Source: CAWKAV01 sp963847735 (GTDB lineage Bacteria; Desulfobacterota; Desulfuromonadia; Desulfuromonadales; BM103). Taken from it: DNA of 64,000 nucleotides. Numbering within the stretch: position 1 is the stretch's first letter; each line of letters starts with the position of its first letter. The translations under genes and the position numbers were made by a program. Where the stretch lies: positions 558,001 to 622,000 of the forward strand of contig CAWKAV010000016.1 of assembly GCA_963847735.1 (NCBI GenBank), read 5' to 3'. This document shows positions 18,485-26,203 of this stretch, in pieces. The notes beneath the pieces are model-generated. The model saw only the letters and a program-made list of their open reading frames with translations, was not told the origin of the DNA and searched no databases.

Positions 18485-18853
18485 GTGAATGTTGCTAAAG
18501 AACGGCGGGTTGCCCGCAAGAAGCGTCAAACAAGAGTCCGCAAGAAGGTTACCGGAAGCGTAGAGCGTCCACGCTTGTGTGTATTCCGTAGTTCAAAACA
18601 TATTTATGCCCAGATTGTCGAAGATATCAGCGGAGTGACTCTGGTGGCTGCTTCGACGATATCGAAAGGGATAGATGACAGCGTCAAGTACAGCGGCAAT
18701 GTCGAGGCGGCCAAGGTGGTCGGCAAGCAAATAGCTGAAAGGGCACTGGCAAAGGACATTAAACAGGTAGTTTTCGACCGCAACGGCTTTTTATATCACG
18801 GCCGTGTCAAGGCTCTTGCCGATGCGGCTCGCGAAGCTGGTTTGACTTTCTGA
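18485..18853 (+). CDS. rplR: 50S ribosomal protein L18
   Basis: 5S rRNA-binding protein of the central protuberance; 122 residues from the GTG at 18485 (MNVAKERRVARKKRQTRVR). A GTG at 18476 in the same frame is less likely because it overlaps the GAGGTGAG ribosome binding site. The conserved RPRLCVFRSSKHIYAQIV region is intact. Confidence 0.96.
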   Translation: MNVAKERRVARKKRQTRVRKKVTGSVERPRLCVFRSSKHIYAQIVEDISGVTLVAASTISKGIDDSVKYSGNVEAAKVVGKQIAERALAKDIKQVVFDRNGFLYHGRVKALADAAREAGLTF

Positions 18854-18872
18854 GCAGCAAAGGAGAAGAACG

Positions 18873-19379
18873 TTGCAACGCGTCGACAATAACGAAACAA
18901 ATTTAATAGATCGTATTATCCACATTAATCGTACTGCGAAAGTTGTTAAGGGTGGGCGTCGATTCAGCTTTTCTGCCCTGGTTGTTGTAGGCGACGGTAG
19001 TGGTAAAGTCGGATATGGTCTTGGCAAGGCCAAAGAGGTCCCCGAGGCAATTCGTAAAGGGGTCGAAAAGGCCAAGAAGAGCATGATATCCGTCCCTATT
19101 CAAGGAACCACGATCCCTTACGATGTGATTGGTAAATTTGGTGCTGGCAAGGTTTTGTTGCTGCCTGCTTCTGAAGGTACAGGTGTTATTGCTGGTGGAG
19201 CGGCACGTGCGATTCTCGAAGTTGCAGGTATCAGTGACATCCTCTCCAAATGTCTTGGTTCTACCAACCCGCACAATGTTGTCAAGGCGACCATCCGAGC
19301 ATTACAGCAACTGCGAAGCCCTGAAGAGATTCTCGCCAGACGCGGTCTTGGGGCAAACAGATCGGAATCAAAAGACTGA
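18873..19379 (+). CDS. rpsE: 30S ribosomal protein S5
   Basis: Small-subunit protein of the decoding and mRNA-entry region; 168 residues. TTG start at 18873 after AAAGGAGAAG. The RNA-binding VVKGGRRFSFSALVVVGD and GxGKVGYGLGKAKEVPEAI segments identify it. Standard spc order before rpmD. Confidence 0.98.
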   Translation: MQRVDNNETNLIDRIIHINRTAKVVKGGRRFSFSALVVVGDGSGKVGYGLGKAKEVPEAIRKGVEKAKKSMISVPIQGTTIPYDVIGKFGAGKVLLLPASEGTGVIAGGAARAILEVAGISDILSKCLGSTNPHNVVKATIRALQQLRSPEEILARRGLGANRSESKD

Positions 19380-19393
19380 GATGGGAGTGAATA

Positions 19394-19570
19394 ATGGCTG
19401 ATATCAAGGTAACACTTAAGCGTAGCAGTATCGGACGCAATAAATATTTTTCCAAGGTGCTCAACGGGCTCGGTCTGCGTCGACTGCATCAGACGGTTAC
19501 TCTGCAGGATACACCCGAAATTCGCGGAATGATCAACAAGGTCAGCCACATGGTTACCGTAGAGGCATAA
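19394..19570 (+). CDS. rpmD: 50S ribosomal protein L30
   Basis: Small large-subunit protein, 58 residues, translated here by hand: it begins MADIKVTLKRSSIGRNKYF and ends INKVSHMVTVEA. The motif GLGLRRLHQTV is the family signature. It lies exactly where L30 belongs, between rpsE and rplO, with GGGAGTG as ribosome binding site. Confidence 0.96.
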   Translation: MADIKVTLKRSSIGRNKYFSKVLNGLGLRRLHQTVTLQDTPEIRGMINKVSHMVTVEA

Positions 19571-19587
19571 TCAGAAGGATAACACCC

Positions 19588-20028
19588 ATGGATTTAAGTA
19601 ATCTGCAACCGTCATACGGTTCAACCCATAGTAAAAAACGTATCGGTCGAGGTCATGGCTCTGGCACCGGCAAGACAGCTGGTAAAGGACACAAAGGCCA
19701 GAAAGCCCGTTCCGGTGGAAGTGTCAAGCCTGGCTTCGAAGGTGGTCAAATGCCGCTGCAGAGGCGCCTTCCCAAGCGTGGATTCACTCCGCTGAGCAGG
19801 AAGGTTTATGTTCTCGTCAATCTCCGTGATTTGGAGTTGTTTGATACAGGCAGCGTCGTGGACCTGGAGACCCTGGGCAAAGCCGGGTTGATTGGCCAGC
19901 TTAAAGATGGCGTTAAGATCTTGGGCGATGGCGAATTGTCCAAATCGCTGACAGTCAAGGCTCACAAGTTCAGTAAAGCTGCTCAAGCCAAAATCGAGGC
20001 TAACGGCGGCACTGTCGAGGTAATTTAA
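19588..20028 (+). CDS. rplO: 50S ribosomal protein L15
   Basis: Large-subunit assembly protein; 146 residues. The glycine-rich N-terminal part has GRGHGSGTGKTAGKGHKGQK (shown to 20 residues) and GFEGGQMPLQRRLPKRGF. It is followed after one base by secY, so translation is almost certainly coupled. Confidence 0.98.
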   Translation: MDLSNLQPSYGSTHSKKRIGRGHGSGTGKTAGKGHKGQKARSGGSVKPGFEGGQMPLQRRLPKRGFTPLSRKVYVLVNLRDLELFDTGSVVDLETLGKAGLIGQLKDGVKILGDGELSKSLTVKAHKFSKAAQAKIEANGGTVEVI

Positions 20029-20029
20029 A

Positions 20030-21340
20030 TTGTTAGCCAGTATACAGAATATTTTCAACATTCCAGAGTTACGTCGCCGTATTCTCTTTACCCTCGGTAT
20101 GCTAGCGGTCTATCGGGTCGGCTGTCATGTACCGCTTCCCGGCGTCGACAGTGCGGTCCTGGCACAATTCTTTGAAGGAACTCAAGGAACTTTGCTTGGC
20201 CTGGTAAGTGCCTTTACCGGTGGCGCACTTGAGCGTATGACGGTTTTTGCTCTCGGTATTATGCCCTACATCAGTGCCTCTATCATTATGCAACTGCTGA
20301 CAGTTGTCTTTGAGCCGGTCGAGCGTTTGGCCAAAGAGGGCGAGCAAGGGCGCAAAATCATGACCAAGTGGACTCGTTACGGTACGGTCCTCCTCTCAAT
20401 TGTCCAAGGTGCCGGAATTGCAATTGGTTTGCAGACCATGCGTGGCCCGGCAGGTGAACCTGTCGTTGCTATGCAAGGGGTAGGTTTTGTCGTACTGACC
20501 GTTATTACATTGACGGCTGGAACCGCATTTATCATGTGGCTTGGTGAGCAGATTACCGAACGTGGTATTGGCAACGGGATCTCTCTGATAATTTTTGCAG
20601 GGATTGTCGCTAACATGCCTTCCGCTTTGGTCAACAGCATCCGTTTGCTGAAGACAGGTGCGATGACTTTTACGGTCCTGCTTCTCATTCTGGCGGTGAT
20701 GATTGCTGTTATCTGGGCCATTATATTCATGGAGCGTGGGCAACGTCGCGTACCGATTCATTATGCAAAGCGTGTTGTTGGTGCTCGTAACATGGGAGGC
20801 CAGAGTAGCCACCTGCCACTCAAGATCAATATGAGTGGTGTTATCCCTCCAATATTCGCCAGCTCAATCATCATGTTCCCCAGTACTGTCGCAAACTTTG
20901 TTGACGTGCCCTGGGTACAGACTTTTGCGTCTATGATGACTCCTGCTCATTGGCTGTATAACGTTTTTTATATCGCTTTTATAGTATTCTTCTGTTACTT
21001 CTACACGGCTGTCACTTTCAATCCGGTTGATGTTGCAGATAACATAAAACGGCAGGGTGGTTATGTGCCCGGTGTCAGGCCCGGAAAAGCAACGTCAGAT
21101 TATTTGGATACCGTTCTTGGCCGCTTGACTTTTGCTGGTGCAATTTATATCTCGGCAGTTTGCGTTCTGCCGACACTCTTAATCGGTCAGTTTAATGTGC
21201 CCTTCTTCTTTGGTGGGACGTCACTTCTGATTGTTGTAGGTGTCGGTCTGGATACTGCTTCTCAAATAGAAGCTCACTTGATTTCACGCTCCTATGAAGG
21301 CTTTATGAAGGGTGTGAATATCAAGAGCCGTCGCGGTTAA
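20030..21340 (+). CDS. secY: Preprotein translocase subunit SecY
   Basis: Channel subunit of the Sec translocase in the inner membrane; 436 residues with the ten hydrophobic segments expected. TTG start at 20030 (MLASIQNIFNIPELRRR), one base after the rplO stop. Typical loops include YRVGCHVPLPGVD, the plug region after it, and the cytoplasmic GQRRVPIHYAKR. Standard spc position before adk. Confidence 0.98.
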   Translation: MLASIQNIFNIPELRRRILFTLGMLAVYRVGCHVPLPGVDSAVLAQFFEGTQGTLLGLVSAFTGGALERMTVFALGIMPYISASIIMQLLTVVFEPVERLAKEGEQGRKIMTKWTRYGTVLLSIVQGAGIAIGLQTMRGPAGEPVVAMQGVGFVVLTVITLTAGTAFIMWLGEQITERGIGNGISLIIFAGIVANMPSALVNSIRLLKTGAMTFTVLLLILAVMIAVIWAIIFMERGQRRVPIHYAKRVVGARNMGGQSSHLPLKINMSGVIPPIFASSIIMFPSTVANFVDVPWVQTFASMMTPAHWLYNVFYIAFIVFFCYFYTAVTFNPVDVADNIKRQGGYVPGVRPGKATSDYLDTVLGRLTFAGAIYISAVCVLPTLLIGQFNVPFFFGGTSLLIVVGVGLDTASQIEAHLISRSYEGFMKGVNIKSRRG

Positions 21341-21355
21341 GCGAGGCTAGCACCG

Positions 21356-22003
21356 ATGAAGCTGATTCTGCTCGGTCCCCCTGGTGCGGGAAAGGGAACC
21401 CAGGCTAAGATGTTGTCGGAAAAGTTTAGGATTCCGCAGATCTCAACTGGTGATATCCTCCGCGCTGCTGTCAATGATGGCACACTTATGGGACAGAGGG
21501 CCAAGCGATATATGGATGCTGGTGGGCTTGTTCCAGATGAAGTGGTTGTCGGCATTGTGCGAGATCGTCTTCTGGAAGCAGATTGTAATAACGGTTTTAT
21601 TCTGGATGGTTTTCCACGAACGGTTGCGCAGGCAGATGCTCTCCAGAGCAGTCTTTTGGAGATGGACAAAGTGTTGGATTGGGTCATCTCCCTTGATGTT
21701 GATACTGAGGCCCTGGTAGAACGCTTGACCGGACGTCGTACATGCAAAGAGTGTGGACGTGGCTACCACGTCAAGTTTGATCCCTCTCAAGAGGCAGGAA
21801 TTTGCAGTGATTGCGGCGGGCTGCTGTTTCAGAGAGACGACGACCGTGAAGAGACGATTCGCAAACGACTGCAAGTCTACGCAGATCAGACCTCGCCATT
21901 GATTGCTTACTATCAGAAGGCTGGTGTGCTGATGGAACTCGATGGGATGCAGCCGATTCCTCTGGTTCAGGAAAAGATGTTATCGCTGTTGCAGGATAGC
22001 TAG
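21356..22003 (+). CDS. adk: Adenylate kinase, zinc-lid type
   Basis: Converts ATP plus AMP to two ADP in the cytoplasm; 215 residues, long form. The P-loop is GPPGAGKGTQ at residues 8-17, and the AMP-binding DGFPRT is present. The LID domain has C130, C133, C150 and C153, a structural zinc site common in Gram-positive bacteria and also found in deltaproteobacteria. It lies between secY and map, as in many bacteria. Confidence 0.98.
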   Translation: MKLILLGPPGAGKGTQAKMLSEKFRIPQISTGDILRAAVNDGTLMGQRAKRYMDAGGLVPDEVVVGIVRDRLLEADCNNGFILDGFPRTVAQADALQSSLLEMDKVLDWVISLDVDTEALVERLTGRRTCKECGRGYHVKFDPSQEAGICSDCGGLLFQRDDDREETIRKRLQVYADQTSPLIAYYQKAGVLMELDGMQPIPLVQEKMLSLLQDS

Positions 22004-22004
22004 C

Positions 22005-22751
22005 GTGATTATTTTAAAGAGCCCTGCAGAACTTGATATCATGCGGGCTGCAGGACGGATCGTTGCGGAAACGCTAGCCCTGCTTGAAAGCCGAATAGCT
22101 CCTGGTATCACAACCGCAGAGTTGGATCGTCTGGCTGAACAAGAGTGTAAGCGTCACGGAGGAAAGCCAGCATTTAAAGGATATGGTGGCTTCCCATATG
22201 CCATTTGTTCTTCACCGAATGACCGGGTTGTACATGGTTTTGCTGACAACACACCTTTGCAGGATGGTGACATTCTGAGTATAGATTTCGGTGTCCTCTA
22301 TAAAGGCTTTTACGGTGATTCAGCAATAACTGTTGCCGTCGGCAAGTTGGATGATGAGACGCAACGACTGGTTAACGCGACACGTGAGTCACTAGAGCGA
22401 GCCATAGAAAAAACGGTGCCAAACGGCAGATTATCTGATATCTCACATGCCGTTCAGTCCTGGGTGGAGACAAAAGGTTTCAGTGTTGTCAGAGAATTTG
22501 TCGGGCATGGTATTGGTCGCAGCTTGCATGAAGCCCCGCAGATACCAAATTACGGGCAGGCGGGTCAGGGCCCTCGACTAAAAACTGGGATGACGCTGGC
22601 GATTGAGCCAATGATTAATGCTGGTGTTCCCGGAGTGAAGATACTGGAAGATGGTTGGACTGCAGTCACCAAGGATGGTAAGCGTTCTGCCCATTTCGAA
22701 CATACGGTCGCCGTTACTGACAACGGCCCGGAAATCTTGACTCGATTATAA
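22005..22751 (+). CDS. map: Methionine aminopeptidase, type I
   Basis: Removes the initiator methionine from new proteins; 248 residues from the GTG at 22005, which is one base after the adk stop. A longer reading inside adk is rejected. Metal ligands lie in the usual segments: SIDFGVLYKGFYGD (two aspartates), GHGIGRSLHEAP (histidine), IEPMIN and HFEHTVAVT (glutamates). There is no N-terminal zinc extension, so it is the short bacterial type. Confidence 0.97.
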   Translation: MIILKSPAELDIMRAAGRIVAETLALLESRIAPGITTAELDRLAEQECKRHGGKPAFKGYGGFPYAICSSPNDRVVHGFADNTPLQDGDILSIDFGVLYKGFYGDSAITVAVGKLDDETQRLVNATRESLERAIEKTVPNGRLSDISHAVQSWVETKGFSVVREFVGHGIGRSLHEAPQIPNYGQAGQGPRLKTGMTLAIEPMINAGVPGVKILEDGWTAVTKDGKRSAHFEHTVAVTDNGPEILTRL

Positions 22752-22805
22752 TGATTAAGGCTGTTTTCGTCAGATCGTTAAAGTCACGGTTTAAAAGGAA
22801 GAGAT

Positions 22806-22919
22806 ATGAAAGTCCGCGCATCAGTTAAAACAATATGTGATAAGTGTAAAATAGTTAAGCGCAAAGGTGTTCTCAGGGTTATTTGTGAGAACCCCAAACA
22901 TAAACAAAGACAAGGTTAA
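22806..22919 (+). CDS. rpmJ: 50S ribosomal protein L36, zinc type
   Basis: A 37-residue protein, translated here by hand, beginning MKVRASVKTICDKCK. Zinc ligands are C11, C14, C27 and H32, the zinc form. The ribosome binding site is AAGGAAGAG. It sits between map and rpsM, the usual first position of the alpha group. Confidence 0.96.
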   Translation: MKVRASVKTICDKCKIVKRKGVLRVICENPKHKQRQG

Positions 22920-22940
22920 GTATTTTAGGAGGATCCGACA

Positions 22941-23309
22941 TTGGCTCGTATCGCTGGTATCGATTTACCCAGAAACAAACGGATTGAAGTTGCCCTGACC
23001 TATATTTATGGTATCGGGCGCTCCATGTCTCAGGTAATTTTGAACAAAGCAGGTGTTGATTTCAATACCCGTTCAGACAATTTGACCGAGGAAGAAGTGG
23101 CCAATATCCGAAAGGTTATTGACAGTGAATGCAAGGTAGAGGGTGACATGCGTCGTGAAGTGACAATGAACATCAAGCGACTGATGGACCTAGGTTGTTA
23201 TCGTGGCCTGCGACATCGTAGAGGGTTGCCGGTGCGTGGACAGAAAACCAAGACGAATGCCAGAACTCGTAAGGGTCCGCGCAAGACTGTCGCTGGTAAG
23301 AAGAAGTAA
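22941..23309 (+). CDS. rpsM: 30S ribosomal protein S13
   Basis: Head protein that forms bridges to the large subunit; 122 residues. TTG start at 22941 (MARIAGIDLPRNKRIEVALTY) after AGGAGGATC. The C-terminal RHRRGLPVRGQKTKTNARTR region is diagnostic. First S-protein gene of the alpha group. Confidence 0.98.
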   Translation: MARIAGIDLPRNKRIEVALTYIYGIGRSMSQVILNKAGVDFNTRSDNLTEEEVANIRKVIDSECKVEGDMRREVTMNIKRLMDLGCYRGLRHRRGLPVRGQKTKTNARTRKGPRKTVAGKKK

Positions 23310-23320
23310 CAGGAGGAACC

Positions 23321-23713
23321 ATGGCCAAGCCTGGTAAACGTGTACGCAAAAAAGTAGAGAAGAAGAATATTCCGAATGGGATTGCTCACATTCAGGCGAC
23401 TTTCAACAATACGATCGTTACGATCACTGATGTGACAGGAAATGTGATTTCTTGGTGCACTTCCGGGTCCAAAGGTTTCAAGGGGAGCCGTAAGAGTACT
23501 CCCTTTGCCGCTCAAATGGCTGCCGAAGATGCAGCGAAAAAAGCACAGGAACATGGCCTGCGCAGCATCGAGGTATGGGTTAAGGGTCCCGGTTCTGGTC
23601 GTGAGTCCGCGCTACGGGCACTGCAGTCTGTAGGCCTGACCATAACCATGATCAAGGATGTTACTCCGATACCACATAATGGTTGCCGTCCGCCCAAGCG
23701 TAGAAGAGTTTAA
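23321..23713 (+). CDS. rpsK: 30S ribosomal protein S11
   Basis: Platform protein of the small subunit next to the mRNA exit; 130 residues. Conserved ATFNNTIVTITDVTGNVISW, VKGPGSGRESALRAL and the C-terminal THNGCRPPKRRRV-type end (here IPHNGCRPPKRRRV) are present. The ATG follows AGGAGGAACC. Confidence 0.98.
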   Translation: MAKPGKRVRKKVEKKNIPNGIAHIQATFNNTIVTITDVTGNVISWCTSGSKGFKGSRKSTPFAAQMAAEDAAKKAQEHGLRSIEVWVKGPGSGRESALRALQSVGLTITMIKDVTPIPHNGCRPPKRRRV

Positions 23714-23736
23714 CCCGATATTAAGGAGGACGAACG

Positions 23737-24366
23737 TTGGCTAGACACACTGGACCCGTTTGCCGTATGTGCCGGCGGGAAAATATGAAGTTGTTTCTTA
23801 AGGGTGATCGTTGTTACACCGATAAATGTGCCCTGGAACGTCGCAATTATGCTCCCGGCCAACATGGTCAGGGTCGTATCAAAGTATCTGATTACGGCAC
23901 GCAGTTGCGTGAGAAACAAAGAGTCAAGCGGACCTATGGTCTGCTTGAGAAGCAGTTCCGCGCCTACTTTAAGAAGGCCGATCGCATGAAGGGTGTGACT
24001 GGTGAGAATTTGTTGGTTCTCCTTGAGCGCAGGCTAGACAGTATGGCCTATCGGATGGGTTTTGCCACTTCACACAACGAAGCTCGTCAACTGGTTCGCC
24101 ACAATCATTTTGTGGTTAATGGTCGGAAAGTAAATATTCCGTCTTATCTCGTGCGTCCTGGTGATGTTGTGGAACTGCGTGAGAAGAGCCGCAAGATAGC
24201 CCGTGTCAATGAAGCTCTTGACGGCGTAATGCGCCGTGGTATTCCGTCATGGGTTGAACTGACCCGCGAAGCTTTCCAAGGTTCTGTTAAAACTTTGCCG
24301 GTGCGCGCTGAAATGACGACTCCAAGCTTCCAAGAGCATCTGATCGTCGAACTTTACTCGAAGTAA
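23737..24366 (+). CDS. rpsD: 30S ribosomal protein S4
   Basis: Assembly-initiator of the small subunit and, in E. coli, the translational repressor of the alpha operon; 209 residues. TTG start at 23737 after AAGGAGGAC. It begins MARHTGPVCRMCRREN, with a cysteine-containing N-terminal segment (C9, C12 and further C26, C31), suggesting the zinc form. The S4 domain RLDSMAYRMGFATSHNEARQ is intact. A hairpin overlaps its stop codon. Confidence 0.98.
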   Translation: MARHTGPVCRMCRRENMKLFLKGDRCYTDKCALERRNYAPGQHGQGRIKVSDYGTQLREKQRVKRTYGLLEKQFRAYFKKADRMKGVTGENLLVLLERRLDSMAYRMGFATSHNEARQLVRHNHFVVNGRKVNIPSYLVRPGDVVELREKSRKIARVNEALDGVMRRGIPSWVELTREAFQGSVKTLPVRAEMTTPSFQEHLIVELYSK

Positions 24367-24389
24367 TCGCCAGAGTTTTCTTGGCGATT
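24365..24389 (+). promoter_or_regulatory. Hairpin between rpsD and rpoA
   Basis: Arms aatcgcca (24365-24372) and tggcgatt (24382-24389) make a perfect 8-base-pair stem with a nine-base T-rich loop, starting inside the rpsD stop codon. No T run follows, so it is not a standard terminator. It lies in the 61-base gap before rpoA and could tune relative expression or mRNA processing. Confidence 0.5.
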
Positions 24390-24427
24390 CTGAACTTCAT
24401 AAAGTAACCTAAAAATGGAGAACTCGC

Positions 24428-25447
24428 ATGTTTAAAAACTGGAGAGAACTGATCAAACCCAAGCGTCTCCAGGTTGATGCCGACTCGCTGACTGCCACGT
24501 ATGGCAAGTTTACGGCGGAACCGTTCGAACGAGGTTTCGGTACAACCATGGGTAATTCTCTGCGCCGGGTACTCCTCTCCTCGTTGCAGGGGGCTGCAAT
24601 CACTTCAATTCGTATTAAGGGTGTTTTGCATGAATTTTCCACGATACCTGGTGTGACAGAGGATGTTACTGATATCATTCTTAACCTGAAGGGCGTGCTG
24701 ATTAAACTGCATGGTTATGAAACTCGTAATGTTCGTATTGTTAAGAAAGGTGCAGGTGTCATTACCGCAGGCGATATCGTCACCGATTCCAACGTTGAGA
24801 TTCTGAACCCTGAGCACCACATTGCCAGATGTGGCAAGGAAACGGATGTTGAGATAGACATAATCGTTGCTATGGGCAAAGGTTATGGTCCTGCTGAACG
24901 CAATCGGGATGAAAAGGCTCCTGTTGGTACAATTCCAATTGACGCTCTTTTCTCGCCGATCAAGAAAGTGAATTTCACTGTAAACAATGCCCGTGTCGGT
25001 CAGGTGACTGATTATGACAAGCTGGTTTTGGAAATCCACACGAATGGAAGCGTCAAGCCTGAAGATGCGCTGGCCTATGCCGCCAAGATCATCAAGGAAC
25101 AAGCCCAGTTATTCATTAACTTTGATGAAGCTCTCGAACCTGAGCTTTCTGATGAAACCGAAGGGACCAAACATCCCATCAACGAGAGCCTCTATCGTCG
25201 TGTTGATGAGCTTGAGTTGTCAGTGCGAAGTGCAAACTGCCTGAAGAATGCAAATATCCGTTTGATCGGTGAACTCGTGCAGAAGTCCGAGGCGGAAATG
25301 TTGAAAACACAGAATTTCGGTCGCAAGTCACTTAACGAAATCAAAGATATTCTCTCCGAAATGGGCCTGACTCTTGGCTTGTCCCTCGATGGGTTTCCAG
25401 ACCCTGAATATTTGAAGATGATCGAAAAGAGCGAAGAAGAACTCTAG
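24428..25447 (+). CDS. rpoA: RNA polymerase alpha subunit
   Basis: Assembly platform of RNA polymerase and target of activators; 339 residues. The N-terminal domain shows EPFERGFGTTMGNSLRRVLL. The C-terminal domain shows ELSVRSANCLKNANI, which binds UP elements and activators. It lies between rpsD and rplQ as usual. Confidence 0.99.
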   Translation: MFKNWRELIKPKRLQVDADSLTATYGKFTAEPFERGFGTTMGNSLRRVLLSSLQGAAITSIRIKGVLHEFSTIPGVTEDVTDIILNLKGVLIKLHGYETRNVRIVKKGAGVITAGDIVTDSNVEILNPEHHIARCGKETDVEIDIIVAMGKGYGPAERNRDEKAPVGTIPIDALFSPIKKVNFTVNNARVGQVTDYDKLVLEIHTNGSVKPEDALAYAAKIIKEQAQLFINFDEALEPELSDETEGTKHPINESLYRRVDELELSVRSANCLKNANIRLIGELVQKSEAEMLKTQNFGRKSLNEIKDILSEMGLTLGLSLDGFPDPEYLKMIEKSEEEL

Positions 25448-25494
25448 GGCATTGCCCCTGCCGGAATATTGTCTAGAGAAAGGACCTGATATCG

Positions 25495-25956
25495 ATGCGC
25501 CATAGAAAATCCGGTAAGCGGCTGGGCCGTAACACCAGTCACCGTACAGCCATGATGCGTAACATGGTGACCTCATTTTTTGAAAGTGAAAAAATCACGA
25601 CAACGGATGCTCGTGCCAAAGAATTGCGCAAAATGGCCGAGAAACTGATTACCCTGGCAAGACGTGGAGACCTTCATTCCCGCCGTCTTGCATTACAGGT
25701 GGTGCGTGACAACAAAACAGTTTCTAAACTGTTTGAAACGATTGCCCCGCGCTTCCTTAATCGACCTGGCGGTTATACAAGAATTATTAAACTGGGCCAT
25801 CGTGCCGGTGATAATGCTTCACTCTCAATGATTGAACTTGTTGAAGAGGAGCTCGTCGTCAAGCCGAAGAAGAAAAAAGCCCCTGTAAACGAAGTGACCA
25901 AGCCAGCTGTGCCTAAAAATGTTGAAAATATTCCTGTTGAGGAAGAAAGTTCCTAG
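25495..25956 (+). CDS. rplQ: 50S ribosomal protein L17
   Basis: Large-subunit protein; 153 residues. It begins MRHRKSGKRLGRNTSHRTAM. The family core ends near residue 120, and a charged tail follows (KPKKKKAPVNEVTKPAVP and acidic end), which is longer than the E. coli protein but common in deltaproteobacteria. Last gene of the giant ribosomal cluster, followed 30 bases later by a strong terminator. Confidence 0.98.
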   Translation: MRHRKSGKRLGRNTSHRTAMMRNMVTSFFESEKITTTDARAKELRKMAEKLITLARRGDLHSRRLALQVVRDNKTVSKLFETIAPRFLNRPGGYTRIIKLGHRAGDNASLSMIELVEEELVVKPKKKKAPVNEVTKPAVPKNVENIPVEEESS

Positions 25957-25985
25957 AGGCAAGTTTTCTAAAGTTCAAGTTTTTC

Positions 25986-26022
25986 AAACAAGGGGCGGGA
26001 GTTAATATCCCGCCCCTTGTTT
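25986..26022 (+). terminator. Rho-independent-type terminator after rplQ
   Basis: A 15-base-pair perfect stem has arms 25986-26000 and 26008-26022 and core ggggcggga/tcccgcccc. The loop is gttaata and a short T-rich run follows. It closes the ribosomal/RNA polymerase cluster. Confidence 0.9.
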
Positions 26023-26040
26023 GTCCTGATGACGACCTCG

Positions 26041-26076
26041 CTTGATCAGCCCGAGTAACTTGATCAGCCCAAGTAA
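26041..26076 (+). repeat. Tandem 18-base repeat upstream of trpE
   Basis: Two adjacent copies, cttgatcagcccgagtaa (26041-26058) and cttgatcagcccaagtaa (26059-26076), differ at one base. The second copy contains the candidate -35 box of the trp promoter, so this may be a binding site for a repressor or activator. It does not resemble the E. coli TrpR operator. Confidence 0.7.
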
Positions 26077-26087
26077 TTAGCTATAAA
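26060..26087 (+). promoter_or_regulatory. Candidate trp operon promoter
   Basis: A -35 box TTGATC (26060-26065), a 16-base spacer and a -10 box TATAAA (26082-26087). It is the best sigma70-like match between the rplQ terminator and trpE. The leader of about 110 bases that follows has no run of Trp codons and no leader peptide that I can see. Confidence 0.55.
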
Positions 26088-26203
26088 CGTGCCCTGTTTC
26101 ACTATTCTTAAGCAGCTTCTCCTGTTATTTCGGACGAGGCTGTTGCTTGCCATTTCTCAGCCTTCGTGCTAACTTATCGCGCTTAATCCTATAAGGAAAT
26201 GGC

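Noticed and set aside
22753..22805. S4-binding leader for the alpha operon between map and rpmJ
   Set aside because: The gap is short and no pseudoknot-like structure could be drawn.
26088..26203. Tryptophan leader peptide and attenuator before trpE
   Set aside because: No clustered TGG codons in any frame and no terminator-like hairpin in this stretch.
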